Part shown: positions 1-10,359 of the stretch, piece by piece
Numbering within the stretch: position 1 is the stretch's first letter
Layout: every line of letters begins with the position of its first letter
Origin: CAVYXK01 sp963708245
GTDB taxonomy: Bacteria; Pseudomonadota; Alphaproteobacteria; Acetobacterales; Acetobacteraceae
Direction: 5' to 3'
Length of the DNA: 64,000 nucleotides
NCBI GenBank assembly: GCA_963708245.1
Contig: OY970201.1
Coordinates: forward strand, 1,674,001 to 1,738,000
The notes under the pieces: generated by a model
Database searches by the model: none
What the model was told of the DNA's origin: nothing
The model's input: the letters and a program-made list of their open reading frames with translations, nothing else
Made by a program: the position numbers and the translations under genes

Positions 1-366
1 ATCGTCAGGAACGCTCGCCGTCAATTCGTAGACGCGAGCCTTAAATGCGTTGTGGGCTTCCGCCACACGACGACGGCGGCGCTCGTCGGGATTGTCTTCG
101 TTGGGGAGCCCAAGAACGTATTCGCGGTTGCCCCAAAGCAACTTTGGTGCAATGGCGCTCCCTCGATTGATTGCCTGCGGTACCGAGCACATACGGCCCC
201 GTTTGGCCGGGCCGGCTGTCTCTCTTGTGTCGTGCACGCCCCGGAGTCTGCCGTGGCTATCAATCACAAGCAGGAACGCAATCGGCCGGCGTTCGTAACC
301 GTCCCGCTCGATCAATCCCGCCGCGGCCAAGCGCTCATACAGCGCGGCAAGCTGCGCCAGGATCAC
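1..366 (-). CDS. cas8c: Cas8c (Csd1), type I-C Cascade large subunit, N-terminal part
   Basis: Only the first 122 codons are inside the window; the gene runs off the left edge. The translation opens MILAQLAALYERLAAAGLI, the characteristic start of Csd1/Cas8c, and continues with a segment resembling the family (IAFLLVIDSHGRL, then PKLLWGNREYVLGL). Cas8c is the large subunit of the I-C surveillance complex and takes part in PAM recognition. The start codon is GTG (366..364), overlapping the cas5 stop as GTGA, so translation is probably coupled. Known I-C operons run cas3-cas5-cas8c-cas7-cas4-cas1-cas2 and then the array, so the rest and the CRISPR array should lie beyond position 1. Confidence 0.85.
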   Translation of the reverse strand, partial: MILAQLAALYERLAAAGLIERDGYERRPIAFLLVIDSHGRLRGVHDTRETAGPAKRGRMCSVPQAINRGSAIAPKLLWGNREYVLGLPNEDNPDERRRRRVAEAHNAFKARVYELTASVPDD

Positions 367-1028
367 GCCGCGACTCCCGGCGCATCGAGCGCCGGCACCT
401 CGATCACACCCCGCCTCATTTCAGCGTGGAAGAAGCGCGGGGTAGCGCGTCCGCCTCCCCAGACGAGATCGAGCAGCATCCAGCCGAGATCGCGATCCTG
501 GTCCAACGGCGGCGGCGTCCCGGCATCTGCCAAGCCTACGTCCGCAGCGAACTCACGGCAGCCAAGGCATGGCGGACGCACCCATTGGCCGCGTTCAGCT
601 CGCCGGAGGAACATGTCGCGATATTTGGGCAGCGTATCCTGCGGTCCGGCGCGTTCGGTCAGGGCGATGCGCGCCTGGATCACGTAAGCGACATCTCGCA
701 GCAGCAGGCTCGCTCGCTGCTGACGCACGCTGTTGCTGGTAGCGTCCAGGCTCGGCGGCGGTTTGTCGCCGGCGATCTGGGCCGCATCAGGCACCACCGC
801 CCTCGCGCCGACCTCATTGCGCCGCACCGAGGTGAAGCGGATCGGCCTCAGGACCTCAATTCGCTCGACGATCCACCGCATCTCGGGCTTCCACAGCACG
901 GCTTCCAGGATGCCGCGGGCCGCGGACGGGGTGATCACGTCGTACGATACCCGCTCCACCTTCATTTCAGGACGGGTGAAGCAGGCGTAGGGACCTGAGA
1001 CGTGCAGACGGAAAAGGTCGATAGTCAA
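363..1028 (-). CDS. cas5: Cas5c/Cas5d, type I-C Cascade subunit and pre-crRNA endonuclease
   Basis: 221 residues, normal size for Cas5 of subtype I-C (Dvulg). The N-terminal RAMP-like segment reads LHVSGPYACFTRPEMKVERV, followed by SYDVITPSAARGILEAVLW, the typical Cas5d block. In type I-C there is no Cas6, and Cas5 itself cleaves the CRISPR repeat RNA and then stays on the 5' handle of the crRNA. The start is TTG (1028..1026), which forms a 4-base TTGA overlap with the cas3 stop; the cas8c GTG overlaps its own stop. Two successive non-ATG starts in 4-base overlaps suggest expression by re-initiation. Confidence 0.93.
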   Translation of the reverse strand: MTIDLFRLHVSGPYACFTRPEMKVERVSYDVITPSAARGILEAVLWKPEMRWIVERIEVLRPIRFTSVRRNEVGARAVVPDAAQIAGDKPPPSLDATSNSVRQQRASLLLRDVAYVIQARIALTERAGPQDTLPKYRDMFLRRAERGQWVRPPCLGCREFAADVGLADAGTPPPLDQDRDLGWMLLDLVWGGGRATPRFFHAEMRRGVIEVPALDAPGVAA

Positions 1029-3238
1029 AGGATTAGGCTATCCGGCGGAAGATAAGCCGTCATATCAAATCCGTAGTCAGAATGGTAGGCCGAAGGTATA
1101 GCCGCCCAAGAATCAACGTCTAGCTGGCGGATGATGCCGCGCTCCAGGAGGAGGGCGAGCTGGCGGCGCGGCACGCCGACGATGTAGCGCTGAGCACGAC
1201 GATACAGCCCGGCACGGGGTGCATCGGTGCCGGCGAGCGCAGCAAACGCTGCCACCACCGACGCTCCTTCGGCGCGGTACGGAACTAGGACCGGGGCCTC
1301 GTCGTCCGGGATCATCCGGAACCGCTCGCCGGCCGTACGGAAAGCTAAGGCGCCGTCGCGTGGCTGCGCGGGCAACAGGTCACAGACATGCTTTGCATCC
1401 AGGGCGTCTCCCTTGAGCCAATAGAGCTGCTCGAAGAAGCGCCGGAACATCTCCGGCGTAAAAGGATCTGGCGGGTTCCCGCGCAGCAGAAGGCGTGCAA
1501 CCCCGGCGGCCTGGCGCAGATGGCCAGGCGGTGGATCATTGGGCGGAACAAAGATGCGAAGATCTCCCGCGGGAAGCTTTCCTTCCCGGTTACAGCGCCC
1601 GGCCGCCTGGGCCAAGGAATCGAGGCCGGCAAGGGCGCGAAACACAATCGGAAAATCGAGGTCCACACCAGCCTCGACAAGTTGCGTGCTGACCACGCGC
1701 AGCGATTCTCCGCGGGCCATTCGCGTGCGCACATCACGAAGCACATCTGCGCGGTGTGCGCCGCACATCAACGCCGAGAGATGCACCGAACCCGGCGGTA
1801 GCAACTGATGCAGGGCCCGCGCATCCGCGCGCCGATCGACGATGCAGAGAACCGACGGACAGGTCGTCAGTTCTTGTGCGAGTGCCGGCCAGGCGGTGCG
1901 GACATCGAGGTCTGCCGGCAGTTTCACCCGCACACGCCGCATGACGGCGTGCAACCCAGCGGGGTCCGCCACGATCTCGCGCCGCCCATGCGGCCCCCGC
2001 AGACCATCAAAAGGCGGGGTTGAATTGGGCCGCGGGTCGAGTGCTGGTTGCGTGGCGGTGGAGAGTACAACAGTGACACCGTAGTGCGTCGTAAGCTGCT
2101 GCAGGCAACGAAGGATGGGCCGCAGAAAGTCGGGGGGCAACAATTGCGCTTCATCGAGGAACACCACTGCACCAGCAATCCGGTGCAGCTTGCGACAACG
2201 ACCGGGATGCGCGGAAAAGAGGCTTTCGAAGAACTGCACCGCCGTGGTGGCGATCACCGCGGCGTCCCAGTTCTCGGCAGCCAGCCGGTGCGCTGTTGTC
2301 GCCGACACCTCGTTCGCTGGGTCCAGATTGCTGTGATGTTCCAGCACCGCCTCGGCCCCTAACGCCGCACGGAAGGCTTCAGCCGTCTGCTCTATGATGC
2401 TGGTATATGGGGCAACATAGATCACTCGACGCTTGCCGTAGCGCACCGCGTGATGCAGCGCGAAGGCAAGACCCGCGAAGGTCTTGCCCAGGCCGGTGGG
2501 CGCGGTCAGCGAGAACAAGCCGGGCTCTTGGTGTGCCGCGTGTCGGCATGCGTCAAGGAGCCTCTGCCGGTATCGGTTGACCGCTGTATCGGGCGCACGC
2601 GCCATTAGTGCGGCGAGATATTGATCGTGTGCGTCGGCAAGGGAAGCTAATGAGGGAACTGTCGGTCGCTGGGCGGCAACCTCAGGATTACAGAATGCCT
2701 CGGTGTCGAGCCGATCGGCATCAATCAGAGCCGAGAACAGCATCCGAATGAACAATGATAGATCGGTACCCGGGGGCAACGCATTGAGGATGGTGGATGC
2801 CAATACGGCTGCGGGAGGCTGCGTTGCGAGGACGGCTTCCAGCAGGACGACCTGCTTTAATCGTTGGCTAAGCGCGGCACCAGCCGCGTCGGCCGTAGCC
2901 CAGTCGGGTAATCCCGCGTGATGGCCTGCGATGATGTACGCAAGCAGGCGACCGCGACCACAAAGCTGTTGCTCGGCATGAATAGCGCCGGCAGTCGAAT
3001 GGTCCACTCTCCGGGTTGGCGCCTGGTCAGCCGCAAGGGCTACATTTTCGCCGGCCTGGCGCAAGTATGCCTGGAAAGCTGGCGAGAATTTCCCCAGGTC
3101 GTGCCAAAGCCCGGCCAAGCTCGCCCAGCTCTCCGCTCCGAATGCCGTGGCGAACTCGGCAGCGCGCCGCCCCGTGTCGCGCAGATGCTGCTCCAGATCA
3201 TGACCGCCGAAGCCGCAATCCGAATGGGCCAGAGGCAT
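1025..3238 (-). CDS. cas3: Cas3 HD nuclease-helicase, type I-C
   Basis: 737 residues carrying both Cas3 activities. The N-terminal HD nuclease shows WHDLGK (H46, D47), DHSTAG (H80) and AGHHAGL (H106, H107). The superfamily 2 helicase follows, with Walker A APTGLGKT at about 246-253, Walker B LDEAQ at about 361-365 and a motif VI-like QAAGRCNREG near 570. Cas3 is recruited by target-bound Cascade and unwinds and degrades the invading DNA strand. All motifs look intact. The ATG at 3238 has a GGAG ribosome-binding site about 8-10 bases upstream. It is the first gene of the operon visible here; a 569-base spacer separates it from radA. Confidence 0.95.
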   Translation of the reverse strand: MPLAHSDCGFGGHDLEQHLRDTGRRAAEFATAFGAESWASLAGLWHDLGKFSPAFQAYLRQAGENVALAADQAPTRRVDHSTAGAIHAEQQLCGRGRLLAYIIAGHHAGLPDWATADAAGAALSQRLKQVVLLEAVLATQPPAAVLASTILNALPPGTDLSLFIRMLFSALIDADRLDTEAFCNPEVAAQRPTVPSLASLADAHDQYLAALMARAPDTAVNRYRQRLLDACRHAAHQEPGLFSLTAPTGLGKTFAGLAFALHHAVRYGKRRVIYVAPYTSIIEQTAEAFRAALGAEAVLEHHSNLDPANEVSATTAHRLAAENWDAAVIATTAVQFFESLFSAHPGRCRKLHRIAGAVVFLDEAQLLPPDFLRPILRCLQQLTTHYGVTVVLSTATQPALDPRPNSTPPFDGLRGPHGRREIVADPAGLHAVMRRVRVKLPADLDVRTAWPALAQELTTCPSVLCIVDRRADARALHQLLPPGSVHLSALMCGAHRADVLRDVRTRMARGESLRVVSTQLVEAGVDLDFPIVFRALAGLDSLAQAAGRCNREGKLPAGDLRIFVPPNDPPPGHLRQAAGVARLLLRGNPPDPFTPEMFRRFFEQLYWLKGDALDAKHVCDLLPAQPRDGALAFRTAGERFRMIPDDEAPVLVPYRAEGASVVAAFAALAGTDAPRAGLYRRAQRYIVGVPRRQLALLLERGIIRQLDVDSWAAIPSAYHSDYGFDMTAYLPPDSLIL

Positions 3239-3807
3239 CGCGCCTGCTCCGGGTAATGATGAGCGTTGCTAGAATAACAGGAATCGCTACGTTCGGCTCG
3301 CCCACCAACGCCTCGTACGCGCCCGGGCTGGCGTACCGTGCGGCCCTGGGGTTGACCGCGCCCACCATACCGACCATCTCGTTGCGCCGGCAGACAGGAC
3401 CGAAGCGCGGCTACCAAAAACGGCAATGCACCCGAGCCTCTCCCATTCTAACCGCTTGTACAACTCTGCCCCACGGCACAATCCGAAATCCCACAGGAAA
3501 CGAAACGGGACTCCAATGAGAATAAAGCAGATGCCTCTACGACCCGCCCGATCGCCCGCGCTAAGCACATGGGGACAGACAGCACTGCGCTAAAATTATC
3601 TCACCCCGCGACCCAACATCTCGCCAACAACGAAATGAGACGCCAATGAGAATAGAGCGGACGCCACCGCCCCCCATGGTCGCCGCCCTGAGCGACCCAA
3701 TCATCTCACCACATGATCCAAAGTCTCACATATCACGAAACGAGACACCGGCGAGACCAACCCCGCACCCGAACCGTACCACCCGCGGCCCAGGCCCAGG
3801 ACACTAA
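3239..3807. other. Spacer upstream of cas3 with no convincing gene
   Basis: This stretch lies between the radA stop and the cas3 start, and both genes are on the minus strand. I see no protein-like reading frame. It is somewhat less GC-rich than its neighbours and contains three related imperfect units (see the repeat entry). The cas operon promoter should be here, but I cannot place -35/-10 boxes with confidence. Confidence 0.6.
3480..3765. repeat. Three degenerate direct-repeat units with covarying hairpins upstream of cas3
   Basis: Three units share the core ACGAAAyGrGACnCC. The shared CGAAA begins at 3501, 3631 and 3736, a spacing of 130 and 105 bases. Units 1 and 2 both continue CCAATGAGAATAnAGC. 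In each unit a short stem flanks a 14-base loop that contains ACGAAA: TCCC/GGGA in unit 1, TCTC/GAGA in unit 2, GTCTC/GAGAC in unit 3. The paired changes keep the stem, which suggests a selected RNA or DNA structure. The spacing is too wide and irregular for a CRISPR array and the core does not resemble a I-C repeat. Confidence 0.5.
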
Positions 3808-5196
<1,389 letters not shown>

Positions 5197-5199
5197 AGC

Positions 5200-5730
5200 T
5201 CAGGGATTGGTTGTCAGCAACGCAACCCCGCCGGCTGGGTCCTTCGCCGTGCTGACCAGCATGTGCCAGGCACCGTCTTGGCCTGGCACCGTATATTCCC
5301 GGTTGTTCAGGTCTGCCGAATGAGGGTCAGGCGGATCGTCGGTCGCCGTGAAGGCAATGTTCGCCGCATGCAGACTCCGATCCAGCTCCTGCACCACGCC
5401 TTGGCTGCTAGCGTGGTCGGCGACAACCGAGCAGGAGCCGCTGTCCTGCGAGACGATTACCAGGGAGAACGCGCCGCCTGACGCGTCGTAAGCGGCGCCG
5501 GGCAGGCCATTAAGGAACTCGTCGGCGTGATCCGCCGAGACTTCGGGATATCCGGCCTGCTTGATCCACGCTTGCAGCGCTACCCGGTCGCTCGGGAACC
5601 GAACGCAGCTTTGCATGAACAGGCTGACCGCATGGCCGGCGGCATCCTGGACCTGACCGGCCGGTCCTGCCGCGGCACTCAGCGACACCAGGACCGCGAC
5701 GGCGGGAAGAATCGAAACGAACCAATTCAT
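5200..5730 (-). CDS. Secreted hypothetical protein
   Basis: 176 residues from the ATG at 5730. The start MNWFVSILPAVAVLVSLSAA is a typical Sec signal peptide, probably cleaved just after the alanine-rich stretch. The mature part is about 155 residues with two cysteines and no motif I can tie to a function. A TTG six codons upstream is possible but would spoil the signal peptide. It sits between mlaF and radA in a tightly packed minus-strand block. Co-location with an Mla-type lipid transporter may be accidental. Confidence 0.75.
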   Translation of the reverse strand: MNWFVSILPAVAVLVSLSAAAGPAGQVQDAAGHAVSLFMQSCVRFPSDRVALQAWIKQAGYPEVSADHADEFLNGLPGAAYDASGGAFSLVIVSQDSGSCSVVADHASSQGVVQELDRSLHAANIAFTATDDPPDPHSADLNNREYTVPGQDGAWHMLVSTAKDPAGGVALLTTNP

Positions 5731-5780
5731 CGTTGTTACACTAAGCAAGGGTACCAGCCGAAGGGAAGTAGAGGAATCGC

Positions 5781-5842
5781 GGCGGGTGGGCCCTCACCCG
5801 CCGCGCAAGAGCGCGGCGACCTCTTCCGCAGGGCGGGAGAGG
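5781..5842. repeat. Compound palindromic repeat downstream of mlaF
   Basis: Three adjacent inverted repeats lie between mlaF and the 5200..5730 gene: GGCGGGTG/CACCCGCC (5781..5802), CGCCGCGC/GCGCGGCG (5799..5818) and CCTCT-CCGC/GCGGG-AGAGG (5820..5842). The last belongs to the CTCTCCCGC family found elsewhere in the window. It could attenuate or stabilise transcripts; there is no T tract. Confidence 0.6.
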
Positions 5843-5853
5843 TGTATCGACCC

Positions 5854-6732
5854 CTAGCGCCGCAGCTCCATCTGGATGGGGCCCTCGCGCCGGCCATGGG
5901 TGAACTGGTCCACCTCCGGATTGCCGCTGTCCATCAGCGCCGCCGGTGGACCGCTCCAGATGATCCTGCCCCGATGCAGCATTGCGATTAGGTCGCCGAT
6001 GCGCCGCGCGCTCGCCATGTCGTGGGTGATCGCCACCGCCGTGCTGCCGAGCCGTTTCACGCAATCGACGATCAGTCCGTCGATCACAGCGCCCATAATT
6101 GGATCAAGCCCAGTCGTCGGCTCGTCGAAGAACATAATGTCCGGCTGCGCCGCAATCGCGCGGGCCAGGGCGACGCGCTTCTGCATGCCGCCCGACAACT
6201 CCGAGGGATAAAGCTCGCCCACGCTCGGCGCGAGCCCAAGCTGGCCCAGTATCTCGGCCGCGCGTCGCCGCCCATCGCGGCGACGCAACCGGTGTTGCGC
6301 CAGCAGGCCGAAGACGACGTTCTCCCACACCGGAAGGCTGTCGAATAGCGCGCCGTTCTGGAACAGCATGCCGATATGCGAGCGCACCTGCTCGCGTTCG
6401 GTGCGGCTCATGTGCAGGACGTCGCGCCCGTCGATCTCGATCGTGCCGGCGTCCGGCTCGAGCAGCCCAAGCACGCATTTCAGCAGGACCGACTTGCCGG
6501 ACCCCGAGCCGCCGATGACGACAGTCGACGTCTGCGGCATCACGTCGAGATCGACGCTATCCAGGACGAGCTTGTCGCCGAAGGACTTACGCAGGCCGCG
6601 AATGCGAATTTTCGGCAGAGAAAGCCCCGCCTTGCGGTAGGGGGGTGGGGGCGCCGGGCCGATCGATGCGGCCATGCCGCTCGCCACTCCTTGCGGGAGG
6701 GGGCCGGACGGAGGAGACGCTTCCCGGTTCAT
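5854..6732 (-). CDS. mlaF: ABC transporter ATP-binding protein, MlaF-type lipid transport
   Basis: 292 residues. Walker A GGSGSGKS, signature SELSGGMQKRVALARA and Walker B IMFFDEPTTGLDP are all intact. The closest family is MlaF/Ttg2A, the cytoplasmic ATPase that powers phospholipid trafficking between the membranes with the permease MlaE. The ATG at 6732 overlaps the mlaE stop as ATGA. The conserved domain only begins near KIRIRGLRKSFGD. The roughly 35 residues before it are Pro/Gly/Ala-rich and are encoded by GC-rich sequence resembling the local repeat family, so the N-terminus may be an extension of repeat origin. MlaD and MlaC are not present next to it. Confidence 0.9.
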   Translation of the reverse strand: MNREASPPSGPLPQGVASGMAASIGPAPPPPYRKAGLSLPKIRIRGLRKSFGDKLVLDSVDLDVMPQTSTVVIGGSGSGKSVLLKCVLGLLEPDAGTIEIDGRDVLHMSRTEREQVRSHIGMLFQNGALFDSLPVWENVVFGLLAQHRLRRRDGRRRAAEILGQLGLAPSVGELYPSELSGGMQKRVALARAIAAQPDIMFFDEPTTGLDPIMGAVIDGLIVDCVKRLGSTAVAITHDMASARRIGDLIAMLHRGRIIWSGPPAALMDSGNPEVDQFTHGRREGPIQMELRR

Positions 6733-7514
6733 CGGGCGAAGAACAGCTCGGTCAGCACGTAGTCGAACGCCAGAATCAGGATGGATGCCGCCACCACCGC
6801 GGCGGTCGTTGCCGAGCCCACGCCCTCGGCGCCGCCCCGGCTCCGATAGCCCTGATAGCAGCCGAGCAGCGCGATCAGAAAGCCGAAGACCGCAGCCTTG
6901 ACCAATCCAGAGACGACATCCATCGTCTGCAGGAAGTCGAACGTGCTCGACAGATAAGCCTGCACCCTGAAGCCCAGCTTCAGATTGGCAACAATGAAGC
7001 CGCCCATCACCCCCAGGATATCGGCCACCACCACCAGCGCCGGCAGCGCGATGATTCCGGCAAGCAGCCGCGGCGCCACCAGATATTTCATCGGGTTGGT
7101 CGATAGCGTGGTCAGCGCGTCGATCTGGTCGGTCACTCGCATGGTGCCGATCTCGGCCGCTGTGGCGGCGCCGATGCGCCCGGCAACCATCAGCCCGGCC
7201 AGCACCGGGCCCAATTCGCGGGTGATGGAGATCACCACCACGTTGGCAATCGCGCTTTCCGCGTTGAAGCGGGAAAACCCGGTGTAGCTCTGCAGCGCCA
7301 GCACCATCCCGGTGAAGATCGCGGTCAGCGCCACCACGGGCAAGCTGAAATAGGCCATCTCGATGAGGGCGCGAAGAAACATGCGCCAGTAGAACGGCGG
7401 CCGTAGCAGGTGTGACAAGCCGGACGCCGCAAACAGCACGAGCGAGCCCGCCACGCGGCATGCCCCGATCGCGCCGCGTCCGAGGACGGCAAGGCTGTCG
7501 AGGACCGCGTTCAC
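6729..7514 (-). CDS. mlaE: ABC transporter permease, MlaE family
   Basis: 261 residues, five or six hydrophobic segments, with the MlaE-family signature around TRELGPVLAGLMVAGRIGAA and IDALTTLSTNPMKYLVAPRL. It is the inner-membrane part of the phospholipid trafficking ABC system partnered by the next gene. The start is GTG (7514), overlapping the alr stop as GTGA, and its own stop overlaps the mlaF start as ATGA, so alr-mlaE-mlaF are probably translated in a coupled fashion. Confidence 0.93.
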   Translation of the reverse strand: MNAVLDSLAVLGRGAIGACRVAGSLVLFAASGLSHLLRPPFYWRMFLRALIEMAYFSLPVVALTAIFTGMVLALQSYTGFSRFNAESAIANVVVISITRELGPVLAGLMVAGRIGAATAAEIGTMRVTDQIDALTTLSTNPMKYLVAPRLLAGIIALPALVVVADILGVMGGFIVANLKLGFRVQAYLSSTFDFLQTMDVVSGLVKAAVFGFLIALLGCYQGYRSRGGAEGVGSATTAAVVAASILILAFDYVLTELFFAR

Positions 7515-8611
7515 GCCGGGCGGTAGATCCGGTGGAACCGCCGTCCGAGCGAGGTCAGCACTTCGTAACCGTTGGTCCCCGCTGCCGCCGCGACCTCGTC
7601 CGGCGTCCGCCCTGGCCCGATCAGCTCCAGCCAGCAGCCGGGCACGATGGTCGGGTGATCCGTTACGTCGAAGGTCGTGAGGTCCATGGACACACGCCCT
7701 ACCAGCGGTACGGGCCGGCCGTCAAAGACCGCTGCTCCGTGATTTGATTGGGCGCGGTGCCAGCCATCCGCATAGCCGATCCCCGCCGTGGCGATCCGGC
7801 TCGGCGCAGGGGCGGACCAAGTCGCGTTATAGCCGACGGTGTCGCCTGGCGAGAGCTCGCGGACCGCGAGCACCCTCGCGCGCAGACGGACCGGCAGATG
7901 CATCGGGTTGGCCGCATCCGGGGTGGGATTGATGCCGTACAGCGCCGCCCCTGGACGCGCGAGGTCGGAGCCCCACCCGGGTCCCAGGAAGATGCCCGAC
8001 GAGTTGGCGAGGCTCCGCGGTGCCGGCGGCAGGCCGGCCCAAGCGGCGGAGAAGCGACGAAGTTGCGCCTCGTTCAACGGATCGTTGCGGACCTCGGAAG
8101 ACACCAGGTGGGTCATGACGAAACGGAGCTTGATACCACTCAGGCGCGAATGGTCCTGCTGGAGGATCACCACCTCCGCCGGCGACATTCCGAGCCTGGA
8201 CATCCCCGTATCGATATGGAGGATTGCCGGCAGGGTCCGTCCCACCCGGCGGGCCGCCGCACCCCAGGCGTCGATCTCGGCCAGCGACCCGAGCACGGGG
8301 ATCAGGTCATGTGCGATGTATTCGGGCTCGGTGCCGGGGAACAGGCCGTTCAGCCCGGCGACCATGGCGCCGGGGAGCATCGGGCGGATCGCCAGCGCCT
8401 CCTCCAGTACGGCAACGAAAAAATGGCGGCAACCGGCCGAGTGCAGCGCCGGCGCGACATGCGGCGCGCCAAGCCCGTACGCATCCGCCTTCACCACCCC
8501 GGCGACGGCGCCCGATTGGTGGCGGGCGCGCAGGATGTTCCAATTGGCGACAACGGCGCCGAGATCGACCTCCAGCACCGCACCCGCGCGGTCTTCAGCC
8601 GTATCCGCCAT
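7511..8611 (-). CDS. alr: Alanine racemase
   Basis: 366 residues. It is a PLP enzyme converting L- to D-alanine for peptidoglycan. The PLP-binding lysine is K41 in VVKADAYGLG; the catalytic tyrosine of the C-terminal domain lies in GDTVGYNATW, followed by the family block IATAGIGYADG. The ATG at 8611 lies 17 bases inside the dnaB reading frame, and the stop overlaps mlaE. The dnaB-alr pairing is common in alphaproteobacteria. Confidence 0.97.
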   Translation of the reverse strand: MADTAEDRAGAVLEVDLGAVVANWNILRARHQSGAVAGVVKADAYGLGAPHVAPALHSAGCRHFFVAVLEEALAIRPMLPGAMVAGLNGLFPGTEPEYIAHDLIPVLGSLAEIDAWGAAARRVGRTLPAILHIDTGMSRLGMSPAEVVILQQDHSRLSGIKLRFVMTHLVSSEVRNDPLNEAQLRRFSAAWAGLPPAPRSLANSSGIFLGPGWGSDLARPGAALYGINPTPDAANPMHLPVRLRARVLAVRELSPGDTVGYNATWSAPAPSRIATAGIGYADGWHRAQSNHGAAVFDGRPVPLVGRVSMDLTTFDVTDHPTIVPGCWLELIGPGRTPDEVAAAAGTNGYEVLTSLGRRFHRIYRPA

Positions 8612-10088
8612 GCTGCTGGTCGAGGTCGTGGAAGCGCGTGAACTCGGCCTCGAAGAAGAGGTCGATCTTGCCGGTCGGGCCGTGCCGCTGCTTGGCGATA
8701 ATCAGCTCCGCCTTGTTGTGCACCGCTTCCATATCGCGCTGCCACTTGTCGAGATGCGCCTGGAACTTCTCTTCGGACTCATAGGCCATCTGCTTGGGCG
8801 CACGCTGAGCAAGATAATATTCGTCGCGATAAATGAAGATCACCGCGTCGGCGTCCTGCTCAATGGTGCCTGATTCGCGCAAGTCAGCAAGCTGCGGGCG
8901 CTTGTCCTCCCGGCCTTCTACGGCACGGGAGAGCTGCGAGAGCGCCAACACCGGCACCGCCAGCTCCTTGGCAATGGCTTTCAAGCCCTGCGTAAACTGG
9001 CTGATCTCCAGCACGCGGTTCTCCGGCCGCGTGCCAATGGAAGGACGCATGAGCTGGAGATAATCGATCACCACGAGACTCAAGCCCTTGGTGCGCTTGA
9101 GCCGGCGGCAGCGGGTCCGCAGGGCCGAGAGGGTGATCGCCGGGGTGTCGTCGATCTGGATCGGCAGGGCGGCGATGTCGCGGCTGACGGCGACGAACTT
9201 GTCGAAATCCTTTTGGCCGATATCGCCGCGACGGATGCGATCACCGGAAATCCGTGCCTCCTCGGACAAGAGCCTCGTGGCGAGCTGTTCGGCGCTCATT
9301 TCCAGCGAGAACACCGCGACGCACGATTTCGCCATCGCATTGGGGTCCTGCGCACGGGCATCGGCCAACAGCGCCCTCGCGGCGCCGAACGCGATCTTGG
9401 TCGCAAGCGAGGTCTTTCCCATGCCTGGGCGGCCGGCCAGGACCACGAGGTCCGAGGGGTGCAGCCCGCCCGTGCGGGCATCGAGGTCGCGCAGACCGGT
9501 ACTGAGTCCGGAGACGTGGCCGGAGCGGTTGAAGGCGCGCTCGGCGCCCCGGATCGCCTCGATCAGCGCCTTGTCGAACGGGATGAACCCACCGCTTGCG
9601 GCGCCGTCGGTGGCGAGCTGGAACAGACTGTGCTCGGCCACCTCGATCTGGGCTTGGCCGTCCAGCTCCGGCTCAGCACCAAAGGCGTTGTTGACCACCG
9701 TCTCGCCGATGTCGATGAGCTGGCGGCGGAGCCAAGCGTCGTGGATGGCCCGGCCGTACTCACCGGCGTTGATGATCCCCACCATGGCGGAGAGGAGCTG
9801 AGCCAGGTAGGCGGTGCCCCCGACCTCCTCCAGCACGCCAGAATGCTCGAACTCGGCCTTCAGCGTGATCGCGTCGGCGAGGAGTTGGGCCTCGATGCGC
9901 CGGGCGATCGCCTGGTAGATGCGGCCGTGGATCGGATCGGCGAAATGCTCCGGGGCAAGGAATTCGGCAACCCGCTCATAAGCCTTGTTGTTGGCCAGCA
10001 GCGCGCCGAGCAAGGCCTGCTCGGCCTCGAGGTTGGAGGGTGGCAGGCGCTGCGACAGGCCAAGGAGGGGGGATTCGAGGGCGTTCAC
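8595..10088 (-). CDS. dnaB: Replicative DNA helicase DnaB
   Basis: 497 residues. The N-terminal DnaB domain (LPPSNLEAEQALLGALL) is followed by the RecA-fold helicase with Walker A GRPGMGKT, the motif VFSLEMSAEQLATRLL and the C-terminal QLSRAVEGREDKRPQLADLRE block. It unwinds DNA ahead of the replication fork as a hexamer. The start is GTG at 10088; no other start fits the conserved N-terminus. No intein is present. It opens the minus-strand block that runs to radA. Confidence 0.97.
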   Translation of the reverse strand: MNALESPLLGLSQRLPPSNLEAEQALLGALLANNKAYERVAEFLAPEHFADPIHGRIYQAIARRIEAQLLADAITLKAEFEHSGVLEEVGGTAYLAQLLSAMVGIINAGEYGRAIHDAWLRRQLIDIGETVVNNAFGAEPELDGQAQIEVAEHSLFQLATDGAASGGFIPFDKALIEAIRGAERAFNRSGHVSGLSTGLRDLDARTGGLHPSDLVVLAGRPGMGKTSLATKIAFGAARALLADARAQDPNAMAKSCVAVFSLEMSAEQLATRLLSEEARISGDRIRRGDIGQKDFDKFVAVSRDIAALPIQIDDTPAITLSALRTRCRRLKRTKGLSLVVIDYLQLMRPSIGTRPENRVLEISQFTQGLKAIAKELAVPVLALSQLSRAVEGREDKRPQLADLRESGTIEQDADAVIFIYRDEYYLAQRAPKQMAYESEEKFQAHLDKWQRDMEAVHNKAELIIAKQRHGPTGKIDLFFEAEFTRFHDLDQQHGGYG

Positions 10089-10359
10089 GGCTCGGTCATC
10101 GTACCGTCATCCGACCGACCCGGACAGATCTCAAGGGCTGTGAAGAGTGTGGATAGCGGGGGGAACCCATATGCCGTTCTTACCTGACTGCTCCCCGAGT
10201 CGGTTGCAGGCAGCCTCGGCATTCGCAGGCTTGCCCGGTGCGGTATGTGCGACGGGCACAACGGCGGGAGCCCGGCGAATGCGAGGAGAGTTGCGATTGC
10301 GACTACCTCTCATGGCTGGGCGCTCTAGCGGTCGCGCAGGGTAAATTCGCAGTCGCGCT
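10089..10359. other. Spacer upstream of dnaB, nothing recognised
   Basis: It lies between dnaB and the group II intron remnant. No protein-like frame, tRNA or clear hairpin was seen. It probably contains the dnaB promoter. Confidence 0.5.

Noticed and set aside
171..998. 275-codon open frame opposite cas8c/cas5
   Set aside because: Antisense of conserved cas genes, Arg/Ala-rich composition.
3480..3765. CRISPR array upstream of cas3
   Set aside because: The three units are 130 and 105 bases apart, are degenerate, and do not resemble a I-C repeat; arrays in I-C loci lie at the other end of the operon.
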